A stretch of DNA of 64,000 nt from Thalassospira profundimaris WP0211 (GTDB taxonomy: Bacteria; Pseudomonadota; Alphaproteobacteria; Rhodospirillales; Thalassospiraceae). The translations under genes were made by a program, and so were the position numbers. The stretch is from assembly GCF_000300275.1 (NCBI RefSeq), contig NZ_AMRN01000006.1, positions 186,001 through 250,000 of the forward strand, read 5' to 3'. The notes under the pieces were generated by a model, which worked only from the letters and a program-made list of their open reading frames with translations, was not told the origin of the DNA and ran no database searches. The stretch's first letter is position 1. Each line of letters starts with the position of its first letter. Below, piece by piece: positions 34,303 through 43,662 of this stretch.

Positions 34303-35352
34303 ATGCCCAAGTCGATGCCGATCCAAATCGCAGTCAGATCATGGACACGTGCCGTCAAACGCACTGTCGGTGTCTCTGTGGTTGCGCTGGCATCGACTAT
34401 CCTTCCCATGGCCCCGACGGTTGCACATGACAGCAACACCCCCCAGGGCAGCCTGACCGACGTCAATGCCCTGCCCCCGGCGCCAGGTTTGATTTTTGAC
34501 GTGGTGGCTGGCGAATACATCATGTTTGATACGCTGGTCGAACGGCTGTCAGGTCGCAAATATATCCTGATTGGTGAAAAGCACGACAATCCCATCCATC
34601 ACCATCATCAGGCACAGCTGGTCAATGCACTCAGCAAGTCGGATGAGCGTGAACGTGCGATTGTCTGGGAAATGTTTACCCGTGATCAACAGGCATCGCT
34701 TGAAGACAGCTGGCAGACGCTTCCGGTTTCGGAACTCGGTCCGGCGATGGCGTGGGAAGATCGCGGTTGGCCGTCATGGCATGACTACGCGCCGATTGCG
34801 CAGGCTGCACGCGATAACGGTTTGATGATGGTGGCGGGCAATCTGCCGGATGATCTGCTTAAATCCATGATCAGCAATGGCAACGATGCCCTGCCCGATG
34901 ATCTGGCTGCCAAGCTTGATTTGCCCGATATGCCGACAGAAATGCTTGATCGCTTCAATGTCGAAATCGCTGAGGGGCACTGCAACATGTTGCCCAAAAG
35001 CATGCTGGGTGGTTTTTCCGCCGTTCAGTTTGCCCGCGATGCGTCGCTTGCGCGTGCGATGAGCGATGCGGCAAATATTGACGGCATTGATGGTGCCTTC
35101 CTGATTGCAGGCGCCATGCATGTCCGCCACAGCATTGCCACCCCCTGGCATTTGCAGCGCTATGAACCGGAACTTGAGGCACGCGATATCGCAATCGTCA
35201 GCCTGATCGAGGCCGATGATCCCGGCCCGGACGCGTCAAGCATCGAGGATTACGCCATGCGGTTTGGCGCGCCCGACGATATCGATTTCATGTGGTTTAC
35301 CAATGACATCGCGCGTGGCGATCCCTGTCAGAACCTGGGGATGGGGCAATAG
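34303..35352 (+). CDS. ChaN family putative iron/heme-binding lipoprotein-like protein
   Basis: A 349-residue protein of the ChaN (DUF399) family. Residues about 15-42 are a hydrophobic export signal (VGVSVVALASTILPMAPTVA). The body shows the ChaN phrases YILIGEKHDNPIHHHHQAQLV near residue 85, AIVWEMFTRDQQ and AFLIAGAMHVRHSIATP. The Campylobacter ChaN binds heme. The His tetrad in DNPIHHHHQ is striking but its role here is inferred. No lipobox is obvious. It follows the PLP enzyme by 35 bases on the same strand. Confidence 0.85.
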   Translation: MPKSMPIQIAVRSWTRAVKRTVGVSVVALASTILPMAPTVAHDSNTPQGSLTDVNALPPAPGLIFDVVAGEYIMFDTLVERLSGRKYILIGEKHDNPIHHHHQAQLVNALSKSDERERAIVWEMFTRDQQASLEDSWQTLPVSELGPAMAWEDRGWPSWHDYAPIAQAARDNGLMMVAGNLPDDLLKSMISNGNDALPDDLAAKLDLPDMPTEMLDRFNVEIAEGHCNMLPKSMLGGFSAVQFARDASLARAMSDAANIDGIDGAFLIAGAMHVRHSIATPWHLQRYEPELEARDIAIVSLIEADDPGPDASSIEDYAMRFGAPDDIDFMWFTNDIARGDPCQNLGMGQ

Positions 35353-35382
35353 CCCAAAACCCGTTCAGCCAAGCTTTTCGGA

Positions 35383-35925
35383 TTACTTGATCTTGCGCGG
35401 CAACCAGTCGGTGGTCGCAACCGGTTTGCCTTTGTGGGAGCGCATGACGCGCGGGCGCACGACTTCCTTGGCCTCGGGCGTGGTCGCGGTTTTGCGGACC
35501 GAGGCATAAAATTCAACCAGTTCGTCGAACGGAATGATCGTTCCGATCCCTTCCTTATAAGCCTTGGTAAAGGGCGGATGATTGCGCACGGTCACGCTGA
35601 GATGTTCGACCGTGTGATGACCGAACTGCGCCCAGATGCTTTCAAGAAAATGGATGGTTTTCGGATCAACCGATTTCAGCCGCACATCAGGCCGGGATTC
35701 TTCCATCACGGCATAAAGGTTGGGTTCGACCGGTCCGAATTCCTCGGCGACAAAAATGGCGGGCATCAACATGTTGCCGTGATAGTTCGCGCCGTAATAG
35801 GCCTGCGCCAGATACAACAAACGATGCAGTTTTTGCGGCTGCAGATATTCGTTGTCATTGAGTGCGAGGTCAATGAACCTGAATGCGGCATCAAATACCG
35901 TATTGAGAACCGGCTTGTTCTTCAT
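35383..35925 (-). CDS. Panacea domain (DUF4065/SocA-like) protein
   Basis: A 180-residue protein. Residues 10-100 match the Panacea domain: LQPQKLHRLLYLAQAYYGANYHGNMLMPAIFVAEEFGPVEPNLYAVMEES, given here in two parts, with the helix QKLHRLLYLAQ and the GPVxxxLY motif. The domain is common in antitoxins of the PanAT/SocA type and in phage-associated genes. No toxin candidate is obvious on either side: the neighbours are ChaN (convergent) and an unknown protein on the same strand. It may be solitary. Start ATG 35925 preferred over 35943. Confidence 0.8.
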   Translation of the reverse strand: MKNKPVLNTVFDAAFRFIDLALNDNEYLQPQKLHRLLYLAQAYYGANYHGNMLMPAIFVAEEFGPVEPNLYAVMEESRPDVRLKSVDPKTIHFLESIWAQFGHHTVEHLSVTVRNHPPFTKAYKEGIGTIIPFDELVEFYASVRKTATTPEAKEVVRPRVMRSHKGKPVATTDWLPRKIK

Positions 35926-36065
35926 GCTGTGCCCGATGGTCATGGGATACGATCACGTGTTGCCAAGGATTATAAAACCTATGGCAGATACCAACAAGCA
36001 TCACCGATCAGGTTTATAAATTTTCGGGGAACGTCGTGGTTTGAAGTGCCTGTGGGCAGGCCTGC

Positions 36066-36512
36066 CTAAACGGTCGCATCCAGATGCTTGCCGCGTACGC
36101 CGACACCGTGGGCCACTGCATTGACCACCGCATAAAACGATGTACCGCTATTGGCCGACAGATCAAACGGGATCGACGGATCAAGCAGGCTGGCAAAATC
36201 AATCTCGCTGGGCATATCGACAGCCCCCTCGCGATCACTTGCGCGACGCGCGGCTGACAGGTTGCGCTGTTCGGTGCGCTGGTCTTTCTGTTCGCCGGGA
36301 TTGCCCTGCCCCGATTGACGTTTGTTTTTGCCATCGACATAGGCATTAAACAGAATACCGTCATCATCGGGGTCATAGGTATAGTTCTGAGACGATGCCT
36401 CAACCTGATTGTCCCGGTCGGCTGTTGCCACACCGCGCGCACCAGCAGGCGCAAGTCGGCCATACTGGCCAACCTGTGAAACTGTCTGTGCGTTTTGGAC
36501 CGGTGCGATCAT
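36066..36512 (-). CDS. uncharacterised protein
   Basis: A 148-residue protein with AGAGGA directly upstream of the ATG, which supports translation. It is hydrophilic and low in complexity: Asp/Asn/Gln-rich, with SSQNYTYDPDDDGILFNAYVDGK and a short C-terminal FYAVVNAVAHGVGVRG segment. No signal peptide, membrane helix or known motif. It may be largely unstructured; function unknown. It lies between a Panacea-domain gene and apt, on the same strand as both. Confidence 0.55.
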   Translation of the reverse strand: MIAPVQNAQTVSQVGQYGRLAPAGARGVATADRDNQVEASSQNYTYDPDDDGILFNAYVDGKNKRQSGQGNPGEQKDQRTEQRNLSAARRASDREGAVDMPSEIDFASLLDPSIPFDLSANSGTSFYAVVNAVAHGVGVRGKHLDATV

Positions 36513-36639
36513 GTTCCTCTGCCTTGGCGAAAGACCAATATGGGCTAAGACCTAATTCAACCCATGCATTATACATGAATATATAGTGATACGGCAGGAA
36601 ATTCGCAATTCCTGCCACTCACCCAAGTTTCTCGGCGTC

Positions 36640-37167
36640 TTAATCGCCTTCGAATTCGACCAAGTGGAATTCTTCGATACCACGATCGCGGATTTTCTGC
36701 GCCCCGCCAAGATCCGGCAGATCAATGATGAAGGCGCAACCCGCGACCTCTGCCCCGATCTTTTCGACCAGATCAATCGCGGCAAGGGCGGTGCCACCGG
36801 TTGCAATCAGATCATCCATGATCAGAACGCGACTGCCCGGTTTGACGGCATCCTTGTGGATTTCGATGACGTCGGTGCCATATTCAAGTTCATATTCGAC
36901 ACCGACCGTTTCAGCCGGAAGCTTGCCCTGCTTGCGGATGGTGACAAAGCCGACGCCAAGGGCCACGGCAACCGCCGGGCCGATGACAAAGCCACGCGCT
37001 TCGATCCCGGCGATCATGTCGATCTTCTTGTCCTGGAATTCAGCGGCGAAGCTGTCAATCACTTCGCTGAGACCATAGGGGTCCTCGAACAGCGTCGTGA
37101 TATCCCGAAACATGATGCCCTTTTTCGGGTAATCGGGAATGGTACGAATCAACGACTTGATCGACAT
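36640..37167 (-). CDS. apt: adenine phosphoribosyltransferase
   Basis: A 175-residue type I phosphoribosyltransferase. It converts adenine and PRPP to AMP in purine salvage. The PRPP motif is VLIMDDLIATGGTALAA, and IPDYPKKGIMFRDITTL is the N-terminal Apt signature, with IEARGFVIGPAVA ahead of it. Start ATG 37167 with CGGAG seven bases upstream; the frame is open to 37212 but that leader is not homologous. A hairpin lies upstream near 37276. Confidence 0.95.
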   Translation of the reverse strand: MSIKSLIRTIPDYPKKGIMFRDITTLFEDPYGLSEVIDSFAAEFQDKKIDMIAGIEARGFVIGPAVAVALGVGFVTIRKQGKLPAETVGVEYELEYGTDVIEIHKDAVKPGSRVLIMDDLIATGGTALAAIDLVEKIGAEVAGCAFIIDLPDLGGAQKIRDRGIEEFHLVEFEGD

Positions 37168-37275
37168 GGGATACTCCGGCCAGATATCAGGAAATACGAC
37201 GTCGCAGATCAAAAGCCATGACTATCACGGCCAGATCACATACGGCGTCACTTGATGCCTGAAACAGAGTGAATT

Positions 37276-37307
37276 GGCAAGGTACATCCCATCACCCGTA
37301 CCTTGCC
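37276..37307 (-). terminator. possible terminator hairpin downstream of the 80-residue unknown gene
   Basis: Arms GGCAAGGTAC (37276-37285) and GTACCTTGCC (37298-37307), 22 bases past the stop codon. No T-run, so weak as a terminator. Confidence 0.4.
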
Positions 37308-37328
37308 AGAGCCAAGCTTTAAAGCGCG

Positions 37329-37571
37329 TCAAGCCGCGTGCGGTGTGGACAGACGCGGGTTGATATGTGCGACAGACGGTACCGCCGCAACAAAGTCATT
37401 GGCGAGCTTCTTGCTGATTTCTGCGCGTGTTCCACGCGGCAAGCCCGTTTGCGCCGCCTGACGATTGCCCCAAACGGCCCGGTAAAGGCGATAATCATGG
37501 TCATTGATCTGACCGAATACTTTTTCGACTTCCATCAGAGTCTGGACGTAACTCTTTTTCATGTCAGTCAT
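37329..37571 (-). CDS. uncharacterised small protein
   Basis: An 80-residue protein starting MTDMKKSYVQTLMEVEKVFGQ. It is helical and charged, with a conserved-looking QINDHDYRLYRAVWGNR core and a basic C-terminus (RGTRAEISKKLAND). No membrane helix or known motif. The frame is open further upstream (to 37670), but that sequence does not look coding. The ATG at 37571 has only a weak ACAGG upstream. Function unknown. Confidence 0.5.
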   Translation of the reverse strand: MTDMKKSYVQTLMEVEKVFGQINDHDYRLYRAVWGNRQAAQTGLPRGTRAEISKKLANDFVAAVPSVAHINPRLSTPHAA

Positions 37572-37892
37572 CCTGTTGCTCGTTGGTTTTCGACGGTTTT
37601 GCCCATCGAATTTTGTCGCATCGATTTTTGTGATGCGGCGTTTACAGAAGCCATATAGTCCTAACTTCATGGCCGCTCAACTGCAGCACGGTGACAAGAT
37701 CAGGAAGAATTTGTGACAGTTTGCCCAATTCTTCCGATGCCGCAAAATCAGCCTTTCCTGAGGTTAGAAGATTTGTGCCAGTTTGCGGCTTACCAGCCAT
37801 ATAAAAACGGCCCGTCTTCAAAACAGAAGACAGGCCGGAAATAAATTCGATCAATGCGCAAACGACGCGCCCAGAACGCTAGGCTCAGAACG
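37572..37892. other. 321-base intergenic region
   Basis: It holds the terminator of the gene that starts at 38159 and AT/CAG-rich filler. No gene is called; a 70-codon frame at 37642-37854 runs through the terminator stem. Confidence 0.5.
37809..37836 (-). terminator. terminator of the 88-residue unknown gene
   Basis: Arms GGCCCGTCTTC (37809-37819) and GAAGACAGGCC (37826-37836) with one mismatch, followed on the minus strand by GTTTTTAT. 57 bases past the stop. Confidence 0.75.
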
Positions 37893-38159
37893 CTAGTTCA
37901 GTTTTTTGGCCGCTTCGGCCTGTTTGGCTTCTTCGTCGATCTGCTTTTGCAGGGCGTCGCCATATTCACCGTATATCCGGCCCTCAAGCGACAGCTCCAG
38001 AAAACGGATGTAATCGTTCTGGTCGGTGATCTTTGCGCGCGCGACTTCGATCACGTCAAACGGGCTTGCCGCATCCAGACCGTATTTGCGGATCAGTCCC
38101 AGCATTTCTGCGGTGATCTGATCAAGCTTCTTGCGGGTGTCGCTATAGGAAAGCGTCAT
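37893..38159 (-). CDS. uncharacterised small coiled-coil protein
   Basis: An 88-residue acidic, helical protein (TLSYSDTRKKLDQITAEMLG, then QNDYIRFLELSLEGRI and a Lys/Glu/Gln/Ala-rich tail). The C-terminal 35 residues look like a single long helix or coiled coil. ATG 38159 is chosen over 38234. No family recognised. The direct repeat AGAACGCTAG (37873 and 37887) overlaps its stop codon. Confidence 0.5.
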   Translation of the reverse strand: MTLSYSDTRKKLDQITAEMLGLIRKYGLDAASPFDVIEVARAKITDQNDYIRFLELSLEGRIYGEYGDALQKQIDEEAKQAEAAKKLN

Positions 38160-38406
38160 CAGATTGTCCTGTGTACCGAATGTGTTTGTTGGGCTGCTTA
38201 TGCCTGTTTGTCGTTGGGCTTGCAAGCCCCGCAACGTTGAAAACAGCCCGTTTGGCGTTACGAACTATACCAATTCAATTCGCCCCGCTTGAGGCATATC
38301 AAAGCACTTTTTCCGCGATCATGCATGGTTCACAAGCCCGCGAAACAGAACAAAAAACATCCTGTTCCGTCGGGTTTATTGAAGCCTATGCCATCGGGGA
38401 GTTACC

Positions 38407-40119
38407 ATGCGCATCCTGTCTGCCTTCAACGCCATGAGCATTCGCAAACGCTTTATGTGGGCGTCCGCATTTGGCGTCTCTACCACTGTGATTATTGCGC
38501 TTTTGATGATGACCGTGGTCGAGGAAAAAGCCATGGATGAAAAGCTTCATCAGCTTAGTGAAAACGAGCTGACGTCGCTGCATGCGCTGATTGTCAACGT
38601 GATGGCCGCCCGCCCCGATGATGTCGACGATATCGGCATTCAGGTTTTCAACAACTGGTTTGACAGCCGCAACGGTGATTATCCGGGCGAACTCTGGTCC
38701 GCATGGGGACCGACCACCATGGCTTATATGGAAGAATTCGGCGAGAAGCCGCTTAAAACCCCGCGCGACGAGCTTGATATCGAGGCCATCGAAACCGGCA
38801 AGATGATTGGTCGCTATACCGATAATGGCACCTATCGCCTGTCGATGCCGATTGTGCTGGGTAAAACCAAGGGTGCGGATCGCGAAGTTTGCTTTAGCTG
38901 CCATGGCGCGATGGAGGCCGACACCGGTGACGTAATTGCCGTTCTGTCCTCAAGCCTTTCCGTTGCGCCCGAACAGGAAAAAACCAACCGTATCCTGATC
39001 GGTATTGTTCTGGGTGGTCTGGCGATCGCGATTGCCACCATCATTGGTATGCGGGTGCTGCTGTCGCGCATTGTCACCGGTCCGCTTTCTGATCTGGGCA
39101 ATGACATGAATGCCCTTGCCGACGGCAACACCAACTTTGAAATCAACGCCCTGTCGCGCCAAGATGAAATCGGCGAAATGGCGAAATCGGTTGATGTCTT
39201 CCGCACCAATGCGATTGCCAAAAAACAGATGGAAGCCGAACAAAAAGAAGAATCCCGCCGCCGTGAAGAACGCATGCAAAGCCTTGAACGCCATATCGGC
39301 AGTTTCGAAGGCGTTATTGCGCAAATCGTTGGTGCAGTCTCGGCCTCGGCCGAACGCATGCAGACCACGGCACGCGGCCTTGTCGACTCAGCCGACCGGG
39401 CCAGCAAAAGTGCAACCACAGTTGCTGCCGCTTCCGAACAAGCGACCGTCAATGTCCGTACTGTGGCCGATGCCGCCGACCATCTGTCTGAATCCATTTC
39501 CCAGATCGGGGAACAGGCACAGCAATCAACCCAGATTGCCGCCGAGGCATCGCGCGAAGCCGCCCAGTCGTCCGAAACCGTTCAGGGTCTGTCGGAAGTT
39601 GCCAACCGCATTGGTGAAATTGTCGAGCTGATCAGTGACATTGCCGGCCAGACCAACCTTCTGGCCCTCAATGCCACCATCGAGGCCGCCCGCGCAGGCG
39701 AAGCAGGCAAAGGTTTTGCTGTGGTCGCGGCAGAGGTCAAAAACCTTGCCAACCAGACGGCCCGCGCAACCAACGAAATTGCCGAACAGATCACGGCCAT
39801 TCAGGAAGAAACCGGCAAAACGGTAAGCTCGATCGGGGATATTTCGGATGTGATCAGCCGCATCACCGAAATGGTCAACACCATCTCGGCCGCGGTTGGC
39901 GAACAATCCGATGCCACCGACGAGATCGCACAAAATGTCGAACAGGCTGCCATCGGCACCCAGGAAGTCAGCAGCAATATCGAACGGGTCAGCAACACGG
40001 TCGCCGATACCGATCAGGCTGCCCATCTGGTTCTTGATGTTGCCGAAGAACTTGCGACGCTTTCCAACGATCTGCGTGCGCAGGTCGATCAGTTCCTTGC
40101 CGACATCCGCAGCAGCTAG
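38407..40119 (+). CDS. methyl-accepting chemotaxis protein with Tll0287-like (DUF3365) haem-binding sensor
   Basis: A 570-residue chemoreceptor. TM1 is about residues 17-37, TM2 about 197-218, then HAMP ([16 protein letters not shown] and following) and a C-terminal signalling domain with the hairpin [38 protein letters not shown]. The periplasmic part (38-195) is Tll0287-like (DUF3365) and contains C162FSC165H166, a c-type haem-binding CxxCH. It may sense redox, oxygen or another gas. GGGAG lies before the ATG. It is followed by stator genes on the same strand. Confidence 0.9.
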   Translation: MRILSAFNAMSIRKRFMWASAFGVSTTVIIALLMMTVVEEKAMDEKLHQLSENELTSLHALIVNVMAARPDDVDDIGIQVFNNWFDSRNGDYPGELWSAWGPTTMAYMEEFGEKPLKTPRDELDIEAIETGKMIGRYTDNGTYRLSMPIVLGKTKGADREVCFSCHGAMEADTGDVIAVLSSSLSVAPEQEKTNRILIGIVLGGLAIAIATIIGMRVLLSRIVTGPLSDLGNDMNALADGNTNFEINALSRQDEIGEMAKSVDVFRTNAIAKKQMEAEQKEESRRREERMQSLERHIGSFEGVIAQIVGAVSASAERMQTTARGLVDSADRASKSATTVAAASEQATVNVRTVADAADHLSESISQIGEQAQQSTQIAAEASREAAQSSETVQGLSEVANRIGEIVELISDIAGQTNLLALNATIEAARAGEAGKGFAVVAAEVKNLANQTARATNEIAEQITAIQEETGKTVSSIGDISDVISRITEMVNTISAAVGEQSDATDEIAQNVEQAAIGTQEVSSNIERVSNTVADTDQAAHLVLDVAEELATLSNDLRAQVDQFLADIRSS

Positions 40120-40151
40120 GCACAAACCTGCGCTGAAATCGTTCACCATTG

Positions 40152-40192
40152 ACCGGCGGCAAGACAGTTGTTTTGCCGCCGGTTTTGTTTTT
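40152..40192 (+). terminator. terminator after the chemoreceptor gene
   Basis: Arms ACCGGCGGCAA (40152-40162) and TTGCCGCCGGT (40173-40183), followed by TTTGTTTTT. 33 bases past the stop; separates the receptor from motA. Confidence 0.9.
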
Positions 40193-40415
40193 GGCAACCA
40201 TCGGCTGCACCGAACTTATGCCAGAAGTTGCACTGATCACGCCCCCTGCATCTGCCCCCGGCCGACATTATCGACTTTGAATTGAATAAAATTAACTTCA
40301 AAACAACGAAACGCGGGCCTATTCTTACGTAAAATAATAATATTCTTTTTTCTAATGTCTGGTGTCTTTGACACAGAAAAGCGCCATGTCGACGACCCGG
40401 GAGATTGTGGGGACA

Positions 40416-41210
40416 ATGTCGTTTACGACGATTTTAGGCATTATGGTCGGCCTTGGCCTGTTTGTCGGGTCGATCTTTATTTCGACCGATAACTATCTGG
40501 TATTCTTAAGCCTTTCGAGTGCACTGATGGTGGTTGGCGGGACGCTGGCCGCGACATTTATTGCCTATGAGGCGCGCTATGTGCTGCTGGCGCTCAGACT
40601 GATTTTCAAGATTTTCCGCGCCCCGCAAATGGGCCGTGGCCAACTGACCGGCGAAGTCGGCCGTGTGGTGAAATGGGGCTATCTGTTGCAGAAAAAGGGC
40701 ATCAACGCGCTTGAACAGGAAGCCGAACGGGTCGGCAAGGACGAACCGTTTCTTGGCTGGGCGATGGAGGTCGTCATCACCGGCTATGATGGCGAGGAAA
40801 CCGCCGAGATGCTTCACAATGCCATCGATAACGCCTTTAGCCGCAACCTGGTACCGGTTGCTATCCTTAAGAGCATGGCCGCCGCCGCCCCGGCCTTTGG
40901 CATGATCGGGACACTGGTCGGCCTTGTCATCATGCTTGATAAAATGGCCGATGATCCAACCTCGTTGGGGGCCGGTCTTGCGATTGCGCTGATTACGACA
41001 TTGTATGGCATTGTTGCCGCCCGGTTCTTTTTCCTGCCAGCGGCCAGCAAAATCCAGCAGCGCGAGGAAATCATGCGGTTTCGCAACTACCTGATCGCTG
41101 AAGGCCTGATCATGCTGGCTGATCGCAAAGGTCCGCGCGCCATACAGGACAGGATGAATTCCTTCCTTGATCCGGCCATTCATTTCAATATCGACAAGTC
41201 GTCGAAGTAA
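40416..41210 (+). CDS. motA: flagellar motor stator protein MotA/PomA
   Basis: A 264-residue stator subunit with four membrane helices: MSFTTILGIMVGLGLFVGS near the N-terminus, VFLSLSSALMVVGGTLAATF, then FGMIGTLVGLVIMLDKM and AGLAIALITTLYGIVAARF. The cytoplasmic loop carries the charged residues that contact FliG. It resembles the PomA type. Start is uncertain: the ATG at 40416 follows GTGGGGAC, but a GTG at 40362 and an ATG at 40386 are also possible. With the next gene it forms the ion-driven stator. Confidence 0.9.
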   Translation: MSFTTILGIMVGLGLFVGSIFISTDNYLVFLSLSSALMVVGGTLAATFIAYEARYVLLALRLIFKIFRAPQMGRGQLTGEVGRVVKWGYLLQKKGINALEQEAERVGKDEPFLGWAMEVVITGYDGEETAEMLHNAIDNAFSRNLVPVAILKSMAAAAPAFGMIGTLVGLVIMLDKMADDPTSLGAGLAIALITTLYGIVAARFFFLPAASKIQQREEIMRFRNYLIAEGLIMLADRKGPRAIQDRMNSFLDPAIHFNIDKSSK

Positions 41211-41221
41211 GGGGATCGATC

Positions 41222-41914
41222 ATGGCCCGCGGCAAAAGGCGTCTGCAATTCAAGGAAGAAGAACCGCTCAATGAGGATTGGCTTGCGACCTATGCCGATG
41301 CCATCACCCTTTTGATGGCGTTTTTCGTCATGCTGGTCAGCTTTTCCAAGGTCGAAATTCCGATGTTTGAAAAGGTCCAGGCCGGCATTGCCGAACAGAT
41401 TGGCAAACGCGAAGTCGTCCGCCCGACACAGGTGCTTGAGACAGATCTGCGCGATGTCGTTTTCAACATGGCGCTGGACAGTGCTGTCAATGTGTCGACC
41501 GATGACGAAGGCATCCTGATGGAAATGGGCAGCGCGTCGTTCTTCCAACCGGGGTCGGCTAACCTGACCAATGATGCTGTCCTGTTTCTCAAGGATGTCG
41601 GGGATCTTCTGAAAGAACCGCGCTATCTCGGTTTTCAGGTCGAAGTTTCCGGTCATACCGACGATAGCCCGATCAATTCACCGCGGTTCCCGACAAACTG
41701 GGATCTGGCGGCGGGTCGTGCCATCGCAGTTGTCCGGTTCTTTGCCGCCCTTGGCGTTGATCCCGACAGCAAACGCATGCGCGCCATTTCTTACGGCGAT
41801 ACCAAACCGAAATTACCAAACCGCAATGATTTCGGCGAACCGATTCCGGAGAACCGCGAAGCCAACCGCCGGATTGAAATCCGTGTCTTCCCAAAATACT
41901 CGCGCGTGTTTTGA
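41222..41914 (+). CDS. motB: flagellar motor stator protein MotB/PomB with OmpA domain
   Basis: A 230-residue stator subunit. A basic N-terminal 20 residues precede the single membrane helix TYADAITLLMAFFVMLVSFS, whose Asp26 binds the driving ion. A periplasmic linker leads to an OmpA-like peptidoglycan-binding domain (about 120-230; SGHTDDSPINS, NWDLAAGRAIAVVRFF, NRRIEIRVFP). It is 11 bases downstream of motA and almost certainly cotranscribed. The ion (proton or sodium) cannot be decided. Confidence 0.92.
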   Translation: MARGKRRLQFKEEEPLNEDWLATYADAITLLMAFFVMLVSFSKVEIPMFEKVQAGIAEQIGKREVVRPTQVLETDLRDVVFNMALDSAVNVSTDDEGILMEMGSASFFQPGSANLTNDAVLFLKDVGDLLKEPRYLGFQVEVSGHTDDSPINSPRFPTNWDLAAGRAIAVVRFFAALGVDPDSKRMRAISYGDTKPKLPNRNDFGEPIPENREANRRIEIRVFPKYSRVF

Positions 41915-41945
41915 GGCCGAAGTTCAGGTCCGGAAACTGGCACCG

Positions 41946-42770
41946 CTATTCGATGTGCAACACCATTTCATCGCGGGCGGCAAAGGCACCTGACCAGGTG
42001 GCGCGAGCCTTTTGCTCGATAACGGTCATTGCCGCATCATCATGTTCCGGATCGTGATGGAACAGTGCCAGTTGCTTAGCATTGGCAGCCCTACACAGGC
42101 GAATGCCTTCCTGCCATGTCGAGTGCCCCCACCCGACTTTCTGCGGAAATTCTTCGTCGGTGTAGGTGCAATCGTAAATCACCAGATCGGCATCTTCGAT
42201 GAAATCAAGAATGATCGGGTCCGGGGTTTCCGGATCATGTTCGGTATCGGTCACATAACACACCGCATTGCCATCATACTCGACACGAAATGCCGTCGCC
42301 CCGTTGGGATGACGCAAAGGTGCCGTCTTGATCACGATACCGTCGGCGGGGTGCAATTCATCCCCGACACTGAAATCCTCAAATGTCAGCTTTGATTGCA
42401 TGGCAGACAGCGGCACGGGAAATGTCGGGTCGGCCATTTGCGCCGAAAACACGCGTTCCACCCCGCCCTGATGGGTCAGATGCCCCGCCATGACCCGGAA
42501 GGACGCGTTGGGGTTATAGGCCGGCACAAAGAACGGAAATCCGTTGATATGATCCCAGTGTGTATGGGTCAGGAAGATATGGGCATGAGTGACATTGCGC
42601 CGGATCAAATCCTTGCCCAGATTGCGGATCCCGGTCCCGGCATCAAAGATCAGGACCTCGTCACCGACACGCATTTCAATGCAACTGGTATTGCCACCAT
42701 AAACAACATGGTCAGGTGACGGGCATGCAATGCTTCCACGAACGCCCCAGAATTTAACCTCAATCGCCAT
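41946..42770 (-). CDS. MBL-fold metallohydrolase (possible phosphodiesterase)
   Basis: A 274-residue metallo-beta-lactamase-fold protein. The N-terminus VKFWGVRGSIACPSPDHVVYGGNTSC is typical of one group often annotated as a cyclic nucleotide phosphodiesterase-like or RNase Z-like MBL protein. The metal site is THTHWDHINGFPF, with further ligands in PLRHPNGA, YVTDTEHD and FHHDPEHDD. The substrate is unknown. It lies convergent to motB, 31 bases from it, which is suggestive but not evidence of a motility role. Confidence 0.85.
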   Translation of the reverse strand: MAIEVKFWGVRGSIACPSPDHVVYGGNTSCIEMRVGDEVLIFDAGTGIRNLGKDLIRRNVTHAHIFLTHTHWDHINGFPFFVPAYNPNASFRVMAGHLTHQGGVERVFSAQMADPTFPVPLSAMQSKLTFEDFSVGDELHPADGIVIKTAPLRHPNGATAFRVEYDGNAVCYVTDTEHDPETPDPIILDFIEDADLVIYDCTYTDEEFPQKVGWGHSTWQEGIRLCRAANAKQLALFHHDPEHDDAAMTVIEQKARATWSGAFAARDEMVLHIE

Positions 42771-42878
42771 TCACCAAGCCCTGCTCAAGGATTGATTGCA
42801 TATCGCAAACACCAGTTCACACCTTCAAACGATCACATCACACACTTACGAACCAATCATCGATTGCGCGTAACATAT

Positions 42879-43604
42879 TCAATTCACGCCAACAGTGCTT
42901 CCGATCACAGCGCCCATCATTTTATCGGCGCGTCCGCAATTCACCGCCACTTCACAGAGCCCGATCGAATTGCGGTAATGGAAAGCCGATCCTTCCGGAA
43001 CGTCGGAGAATGTCCGCGCCCCGGAAACGATATGCACATTGACCGTGATCTTTTCATCAAGTGAACGCGTAGAAAGTCCCGTCATCAGGTTGCCATAAGG
43101 ATCGACATAGATCACTTCGGCCAGTTCATCGGGCCAATCCTGTGCCGGACCGAACCGCGCATCAAGTGCGATCGGATGCGATGCAAAAGCCTGATCGGTT
43201 GCGATCCATGCGGCGACCGGGGCAAAGATATCGCGACCATGGAAGCTTGCCGATGCGTCATCGGGCATCCAGTCAATGACCTTGATCGATACCTTTTCGG
43301 CACGCCTTATAATCATTTCAAACAAACCATTATCCGGCCCGACATATGAAACGCCATCGGCCGTAACAACAAGCCCCCGACGCGCACTGCCTACCCCCGG
43401 ATCAACAACCGCCAAGACCACATCGCCCGCCTGAAATTCGCGGGTTAAGGCCGCCAGAAGGTAACTTGCGGCTTTCGGGTTCCGGTCCGGCGCATCACAC
43501 ATCAGATCGCAGATCGGCACATCCGGCGCATGGCGCATCACGACCGACCGCATGGTGCCGCTATAGGGGCCGTTTACACCAAAATCGCTAAAGACAAAGA
43601 TCAT
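42879..43604 (-). CDS. SAM hydroxide adenosyltransferase (DUF62, chlorinase/fluorinase superfamily)
   Basis: A 241-residue protein of the SAM-dependent chlorinase/fluorinase/hydrolase family. It splits S-adenosylmethionine with water to adenosine and methionine. Visible phrases are FSDFGVNGPYSGTMR, VVDPGVGSARRGLVV (SAM ribose), YVGPDNGLFE, and FHGRDIFAPVAAWIA (nucleophile activation). The fluorinase-specific extra loop is not seen. Start ATG 43604; the CTAGG palindrome at 43636 lies just upstream. Confidence 0.9.
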   Translation of the reverse strand: MIFVFSDFGVNGPYSGTMRSVVMRHAPDVPICDLMCDAPDRNPKAASYLLAALTREFQAGDVVLAVVDPGVGSARRGLVVTADGVSYVGPDNGLFEMIIRRAEKVSIKVIDWMPDDASASFHGRDIFAPVAAWIATDQAFASHPIALDARFGPAQDWPDELAEVIYVDPYGNLMTGLSTRSLDEKITVNVHIVSGARTFSDVPEGSAFHYRNSIGLCEVAVNCGRADKMMGAVIGSTVGVN

Positions 43605-43634
43605 GGCATGTTACCGGAATATCGGTTGAATAAG

Positions 43635-43651
43635 GTTAGGCTCAGGACCTA
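43635..43651. promoter_or_regulatory. CTAGG-type palindrome (copy 2)
   Basis: The 16 bases TAGGCTCAGGACCTAG match copy 1 at 22733 exactly. It ends 31 bases upstream of the SAM hydrolase start. A related phrase with two changes, CTAGGCTCAGAACGCTAG, occurs at 37879. Role unknown. Confidence 0.4.
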
Positions 43652-43662
43652 GCTTGAAGACA

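Noticed and set aside
36586-37221. 211-codon plus-strand frame over apt
   Set aside because: Shadow of apt on the opposite strand.
37642-37854. 70-codon minus-strand frame in the gap
   Set aside because: It runs through the terminator hairpin at 37809-37836 and has no motif.
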